In this document: positions 25,668 to 34,300 of the stretch, piece after piece | How the letters are laid out: each line of letters opens with the position of its first letter | Position numbering within the stretch: position 1 is the first letter of the stretch | DNA from: Parvularcula sp. | Lineage (GTDB): Bacteria > Pseudomonadota > Alphaproteobacteria > Caulobacterales > Parvularculaceae | Assembly (NCBI GenBank): GCA_002704915.1 | Contig: PAIP01000068.1 | Span: forward strand, 1 to 64,000 | DNA length: 64,000 nucleotides | Direction: 5' to 3' | Notes under the pieces: generated by a model | The model's input: only the letters and a program-made list of their open reading frames with translations | The model's database searches: none | Told to the model about the DNA's origin: nothing | Program-made: the position numbers and the translations under genes

Positions 25668-26609
25668 ATGTCGATTTTCGGCGAGTTTAAAATTAACGGT
25701 AATCAGCTTGTCGCGACCGAGACAGGCGCGCAGATTCCTTTGAACGCCGGCTTTGCAAGAGACGCCCTTCGCATTGCGAGTTTTGTCTGGCTCGTAAACG
25801 CACTGCGCGCGACGCGGATCATGCGCGGGCGCGAACCGCGGGCGAAGATTTCCTTCTTTCCGAAAAAACCGCGCTCCTATTACGCCATATGGCCCGTCTG
25901 CCAGCTTGCGGATATCAAAATCGTCGACAACCCGGAAGAAGCCGATCTGCATTTCTATTTCGAGGACTGCGAATTCCTGACCGCGCCCCGCCTGGCGCCG
26001 ACTGAAAAACCCGCTTTCAATGTCGACTGCTTCGACATCAGGAAAAGCGTTGTCGCGCGCGTCTTCGAAGAAGTGTTCGGTTACAGTTTGAAGCTCGATC
26101 CTACGACGCATGACGGTGTGATGGTCGAAAAATCCGAACTCAACGGCAAGCATGACGGCCGCATGATCGAAGGACCGATCCCGGCGCCAAAGCCGGGGCA
26201 TGTCTATCAGCGCATTATCGAAAACACCTTTGACGGCAAGGAGCATGTGGACATCAGGACGCCCATCGTGGGTTGCAAGACGACGCCTTATGTCTTCCTG
26301 AAAAAACGCGCCCGGGCCCTGCGCTTCACCAATGACAATCATCGCGTGGACCTTGCGCCGATCGACGCCATGCTGTCGCGCCGCGAACAGGAAAAGATCG
26401 CCGCCTTCGCCGCCGCCATGCATCTCGATTATGGCGGGCTCGACATCCTGCGCGACCGCCATGACGGACGCATTTACATTGTCGACGCCAACAAGACCGA
26501 TATGGGCCCGCCCGCCGCCATGCGCGCCCAGGACAAGCTAACCGCCATGCGGGCGCTCGCCGACGCCTTCGCAGCCGCCATCGACGCAAAGCTGGCGGAA
26601 CAGCACTGA
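25668..26609 (+). CDS. Divergent ATP-grasp-like protein
   Basis: A 313-residue protein resembling the ATP-grasp fold at its C-terminus: HLDYGGLDILRDRHDGRIYIVDANKTDMGPP has the pattern strand, Asp, strand, Asp/Asn that supplies the metal ligands. The N-terminal half (FFPKKPRSYYAIWPVCQLADIKI) is not a familiar domain. Homologues of this type are seen in Alphaproteobacteria as hypothetical proteins. It is the second ATP-grasp gene in the window but is not a close relative of the one at 17430. Start placed at MSIFGEF; an ATG at 25629 is possible. Function unknown. Confidence 0.65.
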   Translation: MSIFGEFKINGNQLVATETGAQIPLNAGFARDALRIASFVWLVNALRATRIMRGREPRAKISFFPKKPRSYYAIWPVCQLADIKIVDNPEEADLHFYFEDCEFLTAPRLAPTEKPAFNVDCFDIRKSVVARVFEEVFGYSLKLDPTTHDGVMVEKSELNGKHDGRMIEGPIPAPKPGHVYQRIIENTFDGKEHVDIRTPIVGCKTTPYVFLKKRARALRFTNDNHRVDLAPIDAMLSRREQEKIAAFAAAMHLDYGGLDILRDRHDGRIYIVDANKTDMGPPAAMRAQDKLTAMRALADAFAAAIDAKLAEQH

Positions 26610-26649
26610 CCCCTTCGCCTTTTGTGTCAGATCGGCTTAAAGAGGCGCC

Positions 26650-27555
26650 ATGGCCTCGATCCCTTTCGTCAAGGATATACATTTCACGCCCGGCGTTCCT
26701 GACCGCCTCGCGCCCGGCGTCCGGCGCGTCATCGCGAACAATCCGGGGCCCTACACCTATACAGGCAGCGGGACCTATATCATCGGCGAGGGCGATGTCG
26801 CCGTCATCGATCCCGGTCCCGATGACAACGCGCATCTCGAAGCCTTGCTGAAAGCGCTCGATGGAGAGCGCGTCACGCATATTCTCATCACCCACACCCA
26901 CCGCGATCACTGCGGTCTCGCGATGAAATTCGCGAAAGCAACCGGCGCGCCGCTTTTTGGTTTCGGCGCGCATCCCATCCGCGAGAAAAAACACGATGCT
27001 CCGGCGCTCGACGAAGGCGCGGATTATTCTTACGCGCCTGACGAAATCATCGGCGACAGCGCGGTGATAGAAGGCCCCACTTGGCGCCTTGAGGCCGTGC
27101 ATACGCCTGGTCATCTCTCGAATCATTTATGCTTCGCCCTGCCCCAAGAAAAAGCGCTCTTCACCGGCGATCACATCATGGGCTGGGCGACAACCGTTGT
27201 TGCTCCTCCGGATGGCGATATGAGCGCCTATCTCGACAGTCTCGACCGGCTGCTCGCCCGCGATGATGAAATCTATTTTCCAACCCATGGGGCGCCGATT
27301 GAAAACCCGAAACGGTTCGTACGCGCCGTCAAAACGCATCGTCTTATGCGCGACGCGCAGATTCTCGATCAGCTAAAAAAAGGCCGTAGCACGATCATGG
27401 ACATAACAGCGGCGATGTATGCCGATGTCGACAAACGTCTGCATGGCGCTGCGGCGCTCAATGTCCTTGCGCATTTGATCCGGCTTGTGCGGAAAGGGGC
27501 CGTTGCATGCGATGGCGAACCGGGGATGAAAGCAACCTACAGGCTATCAGAATAG
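26650..27555 (+). CDS. MBL-fold hydrolase (LACTB2-like)
   Basis: A 301-residue metallo-beta-lactamase-fold protein. The metal site THTHRDHCG (H-x-H-x-D-H), VHTPGHLSNHLCF (His), FTGDHIMGW (Asp) and PTHGAPI (His) are all present, and the C-terminal winged-helix-like domain (LNVLAHLIRLVRKGAV) matches LACTB2-type proteins, which are RNA endonucleases in mitochondria. Ribosome site AAAGAGG. It lies 40 bp after the ATP-grasp gene on the same strand. Its stop overlaps the end of the convergent amine oxidase by nine bases. Confidence 0.9.
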   Translation: MASIPFVKDIHFTPGVPDRLAPGVRRVIANNPGPYTYTGSGTYIIGEGDVAVIDPGPDDNAHLEALLKALDGERVTHILITHTHRDHCGLAMKFAKATGAPLFGFGAHPIREKKHDAPALDEGADYSYAPDEIIGDSAVIEGPTWRLEAVHTPGHLSNHLCFALPQEKALFTGDHIMGWATTVVAPPDGDMSAYLDSLDRLLARDDEIYFPTHGAPIENPKRFVRAVKTHRLMRDAQILDQLKKGRSTIMDITAAMYADVDKRLHGAAALNVLAHLIRLVRKGAVACDGEPGMKATYRLSE

Positions 27556-28947
27556 GATCGCGCCCCGTCCTTTCGGCGCGGCAAGCCCAGCGATTTGCGC
27601 GGCGGCGCGCTGCCCGCTGCGATAGGCGCCGGAAACATTGCAGACATCATCGTCCGGAACGATGGCTTCGCCGGCAAGAAACAGCGTATCGTCAACAGGC
27701 CGCGCCAGAACATCGTCTTCATCGAGGCGCGCCCCGGGTTTCCGGTGCGAATAAGACCCTTCCGCAAGCGGATCCGACGCCCAGCGGGTTGCGACGACGC
27801 TCTCAGGTTCCGGCAGTTTGCGGCCAAGCGCCCTTTCGAGATCGCGATGCAGCCGCCCGGCGGCTTCTTCGTCGCTCATCGCTTCAAGACGCCGCGAGAC
27901 CGCGCCGCCGGTCAACCCAAGCAAAAGCGGCGCGCCGGAATAGGCGGCATGATTTGCGATAATCGCCGGCAGCTCGCCGCCGGCCAGCACGAAATATTCC
28001 CGGTCCACAGGCCATGATACGGATGGATAAGACAGGGCGATCTTGTTCAGCAACGCCATTCCGATCCGGTCAAGAGCCGCGCGCGCATCCCCCGGCAGAC
28101 CCGGCGTCAGCCTGATCGCCTGGCGCTTCAAGAGCCCTGCGGAAACGGTGAGGACGACCGCCGCCGCCTCGATGTCGCCCTTGTCCGTCGCCACGCGCGC
28201 CGCGCCGGGCCGCCACTCGATTTCTTTGACATGGGTGGACAGCCGCACCGGGAGATCCTGCGCCAGATATTCGGCGAAGGTCTGCATCCCGCCGGTCATG
28301 AACCATTCGTGATTTGGCAATTGTTCGCCGCCGAGAAAGAGGGACTCCATCGCCTCTTCATGCAGCGGGACCGCATATTGCGTTTCAAGAATCATGCGAT
28401 AGGCCTCGCCGCTAAGCGCATCGACCTTGCCTGCAATGACCGCGTCCCAAACATCGCCGATGCTTCGCCCTGACGAGCCGCCGCCAAGACGCCAGCGCAA
28501 ATATGGCCAGAAGAGATGCTCCTCGATCCGGTCCGTTATGTCGACTTCGCTATAGACTTGAGTAATCGGTTTTTTCTGAACACTCGTTCCGGCAAGCCCG
28601 AAGACATCCACATTGTCATAGTCGGAAACATCGAACGCCACGCCGCTTTTGCGGGCAAGGCCGGCCAGCGCGTTTTCCGCCCCGAAATGCAGCCATGAGG
28701 CGCCGAGATCGACCGGCTCCGGCATGGCGTCGGTGGTCCAGGCGCGCCCGCCCACGCGGCTGCGCGCCTCGATAATCTCAACGTCGTAACCGGCTTTCTG
28801 CAAAACGCGCGCGGCGCCAATCCCGGCGAAACCGGCGCCGACAATGACGACTTTCGCGCCGGGCTCCACGCGCGGCCGGGCGGCGCAACCGCCGCCGAGC
28901 GCCGCGGCGCCCGACCCCAGTAAAAAACGACGACGGTTCGTGGCCAT
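27547..28947 (-). CDS. Flavin amine oxidase family protein (Tat-exported)
   Basis: A 466-residue FAD-dependent amine oxidase. The N-terminus NRRRFLLGSGAAALGGGC is a twin-arginine signal with a possible lipobox Cys. The Rossmann FAD motif VVIVGAGFAGIGAARVL and RSRVGGRAWT come next, and the C-terminal FAD-binding motif is FLAGEAIVPDDDVCNVSGAYRSGQRAA (seen in parts). The substrate is likely a polyamine or an aromatic/alkyl amine. It diverges from a TetR regulator, with two palindromes overlying its promoter, so it is probably repressed by that TetR and induced by substrate. Confidence 0.92.
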   Translation of the reverse strand: MATNRRRFLLGSGAAALGGGCAARPRVEPGAKVVIVGAGFAGIGAARVLQKAGYDVEIIEARSRVGGRAWTTDAMPEPVDLGASWLHFGAENALAGLARKSGVAFDVSDYDNVDVFGLAGTSVQKKPITQVYSEVDITDRIEEHLFWPYLRWRLGGGSSGRSIGDVWDAVIAGKVDALSGEAYRMILETQYAVPLHEEAMESLFLGGEQLPNHEWFMTGGMQTFAEYLAQDLPVRLSTHVKEIEWRPGAARVATDKGDIEAAAVVLTVSAGLLKRQAIRLTPGLPGDARAALDRIGMALLNKIALSYPSVSWPVDREYFVLAGGELPAIIANHAAYSGAPLLLGLTGGAVSRRLEAMSDEEAAGRLHRDLERALGRKLPEPESVVATRWASDPLAEGSYSHRKPGARLDEDDVLARPVDDTLFLAGEAIVPDDDVCNVSGAYRSGQRAAAQIAGLAAPKGRGAILF

Positions 28948-28976
28948 GATCTCGCATCTCCCTCAATTTTATCGAT

Positions 28977-28994
28977 ACCTGTCATATGACAGGT
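28977..28994. promoter_or_regulatory. TetR operator 1, perfect 18-bp palindrome
   Basis: ACCTGTCATATGACAGGT is a perfect palindrome in the amine oxidase/tetR divergent region. Its core TGTCA-TA-TGACA is shared with the second palindrome 24 bp away (centre to centre). The candidate -10 (TATGAC, minus strand) of the amine oxidase promoter lies inside it. Confidence 0.85.
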
Positions 28995-29001
28995 GTTTAA
29001 A

Positions 29002-29017
29002 TCTGTCAATTGACAGA
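29002..29017. promoter_or_regulatory. TetR operator 2, perfect 16-bp palindrome
   Basis: TCTGTCAATTGACAGA repeats the TGTCA-N2-TGACA core of operator 1. It contains a minus-strand TTGACA, which sits exactly 17 bases from the TATGAC in operator 1, giving a sigma70-type promoter for the amine oxidase covered by both sites. It is also about 30 bases before the tetR start, so autorepression is expected. Confidence 0.85.
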
Positions 29018-29045
29018 CACCGCGATTTGCGAAAAGCCGTAAGAG

Positions 29046-29645
29046 ATGGCGAGAACGAAGAAATCCGGCGCGCCAGACCGCAAGGCGGAGATCATCCGCG
29101 AAGCCCGCGCGCTCATGGTCGAACAGGGATATGGGGCTTTAAGCTTGCGCGCTGTTGCGGACCGCGTAGGGATCAAGCTTGCCTCCCTGCAATATCACGT
29201 GCCTACAAAGTCCGACCTTTTGTCGCTTCTGGTTGAAGACGCCGTGGCGCAATACCGCTCAGCGCTGACCGGCTTTTCCGAAGACCGAAGCAATGCAGAG
29301 GAAACATTCGATGAAGCGATGGCATGGCTGCTCACGCCGTCGCGGGAATGGAATGAGCTGGCGAAGTTTGAGATTCAATTCTGGGCGCTCGCCTTTGTCG
29401 ACGAGACAGCGGCCGCCGCGCTTGATGAATATCTCAGCCTTTATCGCGACTTTCTCGCCGATCTGATCCGGCGGCTTAATCCGGATCTCTCAAAAGCGCA
29501 GGCCGGACGGCGCGCCATCGCGCTTGCAAGCCTGCTTGAAGGGTCGATGTTGTTTTACGGGCCGCGGCCGGCAGGCGCATCGCCGCCAAGCAGCGCGCTC
29601 AAGGATCTCATTGCGGCGGCCCGCGCCATTGCGCTTTCGCGTTGA
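29046..29645 (+). CDS. TetR family transcriptional regulator
   Basis: A 199-residue TetR repressor. The DNA-binding domain reads IIREARALMVEQGYGALSLRAVADRVGIKLASLQYHVPTKSDLL (in parts), with the helix-turn-helix at about residues 32-52; a ligand-binding C-terminal helical domain follows. It is divergently arranged with the amine oxidase, with two palindromes in the gap. The ligand is unknown; an amine or aldehyde substrate of the oxidase is the obvious candidate. A bidirectional terminator follows. Confidence 0.92.
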   Translation: MARTKKSGAPDRKAEIIREARALMVEQGYGALSLRAVADRVGIKLASLQYHVPTKSDLLSLLVEDAVAQYRSALTGFSEDRSNAEETFDEAMAWLLTPSREWNELAKFEIQFWALAFVDETAAAALDEYLSLYRDFLADLIRRLNPDLSKAQAGRRAIALASLLEGSMLFYGPRPAGASPPSSALKDLIAAARAIALSR

Positions 29646-29661
29646 TCTTTATTCTGAACAC

Positions 29662-29695
29662 AAAAAAGCCCCTGCGCGCAAAGCAGGGGCTTTTA
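29662..29695. terminator. Bidirectional terminator between tetR and a small exported protein gene
   Basis: AGCCCCTGC (29667-29675), loop GCGCAAA, GCAGGGGCT (29683-29691), flanked by A and T runs on both sides. It ends the plus-strand tetR and also the minus-strand gene at 29714. Confidence 0.92.
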
Positions 29696-29713
29696 TATGG
29701 AAGTGGCCAAAGA

Positions 29714-30100
29714 CTATTTATTCGCCTTGTCGTATTTCTTGCTGAATTTCTGCCAGTCTTCGACCATGTCGGTTTCAACCTTGACCGTGCGATTGAATTC
29801 TTTCAGCGCCGCCTGGCGCTCTTCGACCTCAAGTTCTTCGTTCTCGGCGATAACGTTGAGGCAATCGCGATATACGTTAAGCGACGCCTGATAGTCCTTG
29901 ATGGCGGTAATGGTTGCAGCCCGATCATCCGCAGTCGCCTCTTTCGGGTCCGGCATCTCCGGCGCGCTATCGTAAAGCTTGCAATCGCCAAGCTCGGCCA
30001 CCGGCGGCTCTGTCAGCGGCTCCACCACTTCTTCTTGCGCGAAAGCCGCTCCGCCGAACGCCATGCCCGCGGCCGCCATCGATAAAAACCATTTCGCCAT
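29714..30100 (-). CDS. Small exported helical protein
   Basis: A 128-residue protein with an N-terminal signal peptide (MAKWFLSMAAAGMAFGGAAFA) and a mature domain that is acidic near the start and then strongly helical, ending in KKYDKANK. Two Cys (GDCKLYD and RDCLNVI) may form a disulfide. The mature domain resembles proteins of unknown function in Parvularcula/Hyphomonas-type genomes by composition only. Ribosome site AAGGAG lies eight bases before the ATG. The function is unknown. Confidence 0.75.
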   Translation of the reverse strand: MAKWFLSMAAAGMAFGGAAFAQEEVVEPLTEPPVAELGDCKLYDSAPEMPDPKEATADDRAATITAIKDYQASLNVYRDCLNVIAENEELEVEERQAALKEFNRTVKVETDMVEDWQKFSKKYDKANK

Positions 30101-30189
30101 AGTCAAAGTCTCCTTACCCTGCTTGCCCAGCCCGTAAAATGAAGGCGGACCTTAAACGCAAACCCGCCGTCAGATCAAATTTCACTGCG

Positions 30190-30996
30190 TTAAACAACTT
30201 TCATGTGGGTAAAGTTCGCCTCGTCATGCGGCGCGCCGACGGGAACCGCATGCCGGTAGAGCCGCCAGGTCGCGTGGCCGATCACCGGCAAGACGATCAG
30301 AAAACCGACAAATCCGGACAAAACAGAAAGCCCCATGGCGACGCCGATCAGCGCGCACCAGACACACATCGCGACAGGATTAGCCATCACGAGCCGCACG
30401 CTCGCGACCATGGCGGTGACGAAATCCACATCGCGGTCATAGAGCATGGGAAAGGAAATTGCGGAAATGGAAAAAATCGAAAGCGCGATAATTGCGCCGC
30501 TAAGATTGCCGAGCACGAGAAAAAGAACGCCGGACGGTGTCGACAAAAGCCGGTCGAGAAAATCCGGACCTACGCCGTGAAAGCCGGTGAAGGCGAAAAA
30601 AAGAAATGCGGCGATATCCATCCAGATTACGAGGGCGAAACCGGTGACGAGCGCCATCCAGCGCAAGTCGCGGCCGATGGCGTTCTTTACGCCGCCGAGA
30701 ACGCCGCCCCATGAGAGCGGCTTGCCCTGCTCCAGATGATCTCTCACCGCGTAAAATCCCGCCGCTGCAAACGGCGCCACCAGCGCAAACCCCATGGCCA
30801 GCGGATAAGCAAGATAGGGAAGCCCCAGAACCAGAAGCAACGCAATGAGGACCCAGCCGGCGGCGGCGAACAGCGCGCCAAAAACAAGGCCGTAAAGCGG
30901 AGCATTGAAAAAATCCCGCGCGCCCGCCGCGATAATATCCACAAGATCGTTGACCGAAACCGGGTTCAAGGGCTGTCGCCCGTCAATGTTTGTCAT
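30190..30996 (-). CDS. DUF2189 membrane protein
   Basis: A 268-residue integral membrane protein of the DUF2189 family, with about six helices. The start MTNIDGRQPLNPVSVNDLVDIIAAGARDFFNAPLYGLVFGALFAAAGW (in parts) and the internal LSWGGVLGGVKNAIGRDLRWMALV match the family, which is found next to cytochrome oxidase or maturation genes but has no assigned role. AGGGAGGAAG before the ATG at 30996 supports this start over 31029. No oxidase genes lie nearby. Confidence 0.88.
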   Translation of the reverse strand: MTNIDGRQPLNPVSVNDLVDIIAAGARDFFNAPLYGLVFGALFAAAGWVLIALLLVLGLPYLAYPLAMGFALVAPFAAAGFYAVRDHLEQGKPLSWGGVLGGVKNAIGRDLRWMALVTGFALVIWMDIAAFLFFAFTGFHGVGPDFLDRLLSTPSGVLFLVLGNLSGAIIALSIFSISAISFPMLYDRDVDFVTAMVASVRLVMANPVAMCVWCALIGVAMGLSVLSGFVGFLIVLPVIGHATWRLYRHAVPVGAPHDEANFTHMKVV

Positions 30997-31046
30997 GGCT
31001 TCCTCCCTGCCGGTCTTTGGCGCCGGCATGTGGCGTTTGCGCCCGG

Positions 31047-31565
31047 TCAGGCGCCCAAGAGAACGCGCCGCGTCTCTGCAATCAGGCCGCGCTGAACATC
31101 CGTAGGCGGACCTTCGATCTCCGCCGTCCGTTCGAGCATCTCCACAAGCTGTCGTTTTTCGCCTTCGGTGCAGACCCCTAAAACCGGCCGCAGGATCTTG
31201 CGCACATTATTGCCGGCGTCATTGAGTTCGCCCACCGCCATGCGTCCGAAAACGTAAAGTCCGTGGGCTGTTTCGTCATCGGCCTCGAACGCGTTCTGCA
31301 TTTCTTCGACAATGCGCGCCTGCTGGCGGTCGGTCACGGCGCCGTCATAGGCGGCCATTTGATAGAGCAGCACCGCCGTCGCCTCGCGCGGATCGGAAAG
31401 ATTTTCGATGAGGCGCTGATCGACGCGCCGGTTCCACTTGCCGCGGCGGATGACGCCCTTCACGTCGCCGATGGCTTCACGCCCCTGATTTGCCGCATTG
31501 ACAAAATGCGTGAAGGCCCAGAACGCCGCCGCAAGCGCGCCGAGAATGGCGATGATGATGTGCAT
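31047..31565 (-). CDS. TerB-like domain membrane protein
   Basis: A 172-residue protein: one N-terminal membrane helix (MHIIIAILGALAAAFWAFTHFV), then a cytoplasmic or periplasmic helical domain with AVLLYQMAAYDGAVTDRQQARIVEEMQ, which matches the TerB/tellurite-resistance helical fold. TerB-like domains bind divalent metals through acidic residues (Asp and Glu here) and are used in stress-response complexes. It is the upstream neighbour of DUF2189 with 50 bp between. The start at 31565 has AGGGAG upstream. Confidence 0.75.
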   Translation of the reverse strand: MHIIIAILGALAAAFWAFTHFVNAANQGREAIGDVKGVIRRGKWNRRVDQRLIENLSDPREATAVLLYQMAAYDGAVTDRQQARIVEEMQNAFEADDETAHGLYVFGRMAVGELNDAGNNVRKILRPVLGVCTEGEKRQLVEMLERTAEIEGPPTDVQRGLIAETRRVLLGA

Positions 31566-31638
31566 CCGAACGCTCCCTGTTCCGGCCACAAACTTACGGC
31601 GATTAAAGAGCATCGACAATCATAAAGCACAAATACTC

Positions 31639-31663
31639 CCTCTCCCCCTTTGGGGAGAGGGGA
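31639..31663. repeat. Short GC hairpin of the dispersed intergenic type
   Basis: CCTCTCCCCCTTTGGGGAGAGG is a near-perfect hairpin between the TerB-like gene and the amidohydrolase gene. Its style matches the longer element at 15828-15950. It may serve as a weak transcription stop. Confidence 0.5.
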
Positions 31664-31688
31664 ATCGGCCACATCTCTGTCAGGCCGA

Positions 31689-32723
31689 TCAGTCCAGCGG
31701 TTTGATGTGGAAAATCCGCTCGGCGTTTTTATGGGCCACTTTCGCCTTGGTTTCGTCATCGAGGGGCGCGGAGCGGATGAATTCCACCGCCGGCTTCATG
31801 GGCTGGTAAGGATAATCGATGGCCCACAGAACATTGTCGGCGCCGATTTTCTTGATGGAGTAATCGAGCGCCAGATGGTCCTCGACGCCGCTCGTCGTAA
31901 TGACGAAATTGCGCTTGAAATATTCCTCCATCGTAAGCTCGGTCTTTGGCGACCGGCCGCCCTCCTGCGCGCGGGAATTCATGAAAGTGATTCGCCAGAT
32001 CCAGAACGGAATCGCTTCGCCCATATGGCCGATGCAGATTTTGAGTTTCGGAAATTTATCGAAGAGGCCCGACGTCATCATCCGCACCGCATGGGTGCCG
32101 ACCTCGACGCCATAGCCCCACATGGCCGAATCCATGCCGTAGTCCTGAAGCGGCCCTTTCAATCCGTACGACGCCGCGCGCGGGTGAATATAGATGCAGG
32201 CGTCGAGCGCCTCGGCGGCCTCCAGAAATGGCCAGTATTTCGGATCGTCGAGATATTCGTCATTGGTGTGCGAATTCAGGATAAAGCCATTTAGTTTCAG
32301 ATCGTTGATCGCGCGCTCCATTTCCTTCGCTGCGCGTTTCGGCGATTGCGGCGCGAACGCCGCCAACCCGGCAAAGCGGGTCGGATGACGCTTGCAGATA
32401 TCGGCGAGCACATCATTGGCAAGCGCCGCCAGATCCGTTGCCGTATCGGCGTCGAACATCTGAACGCCGGGCGCCGTCAGCGACAGGAGATGCATGTCGA
32501 TGTCGAGCTCGTCCATCTGTTTCAGGCGCCGGTCTTCGACGTCGAGCAAACCATCGAGGAAGTTCAGCGCATCATAGCCCTTGCCGTCATTGGAATCGTA
32601 GATGCCTTTAACGAGGAGCTTGTCGAGAGACTGGCTCGGACCGCGGGAGACATATTTCAGCGCCTCAGCGACCTCAGGAATGGAAAAGGCTTCTTCCGTG
32701 GCGATGGTTCTGAGCTTTGTCAT
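31689..32723 (-). CDS. Amidohydrolase family protein (ACMSD/resorcylate decarboxylase group)
   Basis: A 344-residue metal-dependent protein of the amidohydrolase_2 group. The first metal site is TEEAFS, a known variant of the E-x-H (resorcylate decarboxylase) or H-x-H (ACMSD) motif with Ala instead of the second His. The later ligands are intact: YIHPRA, CIGHMGEAIPFWI and WAIDYPYQP (catalytic Asp). The family includes non-oxidative decarboxylases of aromatic acids. The ATG at 32723 has GGGAG upstream. The substrate is unassigned; no aromatic-degradation neighbours. Confidence 0.88.
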   Translation of the reverse strand: MTKLRTIATEEAFSIPEVAEALKYVSRGPSQSLDKLLVKGIYDSNDGKGYDALNFLDGLLDVEDRRLKQMDELDIDMHLLSLTAPGVQMFDADTATDLAALANDVLADICKRHPTRFAGLAAFAPQSPKRAAKEMERAINDLKLNGFILNSHTNDEYLDDPKYWPFLEAAEALDACIYIHPRAASYGLKGPLQDYGMDSAMWGYGVEVGTHAVRMMTSGLFDKFPKLKICIGHMGEAIPFWIWRITFMNSRAQEGGRSPKTELTMEEYFKRNFVITTSGVEDHLALDYSIKKIGADNVLWAIDYPYQPMKPAVEFIRSAPLDDETKAKVAHKNAERIFHIKPLD

Positions 32724-32813
32724 GGCGCGTCTCCCTGCGTTTTTCAGAGAGATTACCCCCAAGCGCTCGCGTTACGCCGCCGGGAAGGAAACGGGAAGCG
32801 CCGCGAAACGCGG

Positions 32814-34184
32814 TCAGCCGCGAAAGCGCGCCGCATACCCGCTGGCCTCCAGGATCGCCGCAGGATCGGAAATAAACAGCAAATCCTCAATCGCCTGGCG
32901 CTTGTCCTCGGCCTGCTCGTAATAGGCCTCGCAAATTCGCGCGCCAACGAAATAGCCGAGATCGGCGTACCAGTTTTCATCTTCCACAAGACCGTTATTG
33001 CCGGACCAGTTACTGATGTTGTCGGTATCCATTTCTTCTGAAAAGCGCCGCCAGATCATCTCTTCGCGCGCCATGCCCCATTTGTAATAGTGAGGCTTGT
33101 CGCTTTCAGGCAATGCAAGCCCTGCGAGGAAGTCCGCCGACCCTTCCTGCAACGCCACCAGCAAGACGGACGGCTCTCCGCTATATTGCTGCAAGGCGTG
33201 AATGTGCTCATGGACGACGATGAAGGGCAACGCGTCGAGATCCAGATTTTTTACGACCTTCTGAAAGCCCTCGGAAATTCCATCGAGAGGAACGCCCTCT
33301 TCCCAGGACCAGACATCGAGCCCGATCAGCATGCCCGTAGGTCCGGCCGTGCCGCCGGAATTGAGACGCCCGATGACGAAGGTGACGTCAGGCACGCTCG
33401 CCGCAGGATAGAGCTCCACAATCCGGCTCAATCCTTCGCGAATCCGGTCTTCAAACTGACTGGCCTGAAGCGTCCGCTCTCGAATGCCATCGTAATAGCC
33501 GGCGCTATTGTCGAGTCGCTCGACAAGTTCTTCCATGCTGTTCGTTTTGATGCGGTGATAGTCGATGAGGCCGGGCGTGCCGGGAGCCAGATAATGTTTG
33601 CGGAAGATCGCCGCTTTTTTTCTTTTGCTTTTTTCTTCCGCCGCCAGATCATACGCATCCCAGAAACGCGCAACATCCTCGAAAATCAGTTTGGCTTTGC
33701 CGGCGTCGCGGTGACTTTGATAGAATGCGTCTTCGTTCTCGCGCATTTTCGCGATCACAGACGCGAAACGATCGTGGCTTCGAAGCGGCTCGAATTCATC
33801 GGCTGCTTCAATAGAATTCGCATAGAGCCAGCCCCTCTCGGCGGCGGCTTCCAGCAGCCGCAAGGCGTCGTCGGGCCTCCCGGCTTTCATATAGCCAACC
33901 GCAGCAGACGGCCCGTATACAATGCCGGTCGGGCTTGGAATTCGGTCGGATAAAATCAGAGCCTGTTCGTAATATGCGCCAGCCTCTGCATGCTTCTCGG
34001 CGTTCTCCGCATCTTCCGCCAGCTCATCAAGCCGCTGCATGGCTGCAAAATCGGCAAGCCATGCGTCTTTCGGCAATTCAGAGGTCGAACTTGAAGCCTC
34101 GGCTCTGTCTGTTTGCGCAGTTTGCTGATCGCAGGCCGCAATAAACAGCAGGCTGGCGGAGGCCAGCATCAGATAGTTTTTCAT
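32814..34184 (-). CDS. Zinc-dependent peptidase-like lipoprotein (DUF2268-type)
   Basis: A 456-residue lipoprotein (lipobox LFIAAC). After a TPR-like region (about 45-140), a gluzincin site is seen: VVHEHIHALQQ (HExxH) and LQEGSADFLAGLA as the third-ligand Glu 30-40 residues downstream. This fits the predicted Zn-protease DUF2268 group. Active site complete, so proteolysis in the periplasm is likely. Monocistronic, with an AT-rich 5' region. The target is unknown. Confidence 0.8.
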   Translation of the reverse strand: MKNYLMLASASLLFIAACDQQTAQTDRAEASSSTSELPKDAWLADFAAMQRLDELAEDAENAEKHAEAGAYYEQALILSDRIPSPTGIVYGPSAAVGYMKAGRPDDALRLLEAAAERGWLYANSIEAADEFEPLRSHDRFASVIAKMRENEDAFYQSHRDAGKAKLIFEDVARFWDAYDLAAEEKSKRKKAAIFRKHYLAPGTPGLIDYHRIKTNSMEELVERLDNSAGYYDGIRERTLQASQFEDRIREGLSRIVELYPAASVPDVTFVIGRLNSGGTAGPTGMLIGLDVWSWEEGVPLDGISEGFQKVVKNLDLDALPFIVVHEHIHALQQYSGEPSVLLVALQEGSADFLAGLALPESDKPHYYKWGMAREEMIWRRFSEEMDTDNISNWSGNNGLVEDENWYADLGYFVGARICEAYYEQAEDKRQAIEDLLFISDPAAILEASGYAARFRG

Positions 34185-34300
34185 TGTAATTGCCCCTCGC
34201 CTTGATAAACCAACGCGCGGTAATGCTACATCAGTCGCAGAGCAGTGGGAATTCAGTTTGCCTCAGATTCCTCTCGGTTCGTCTCGCCAGCGCATGACGA

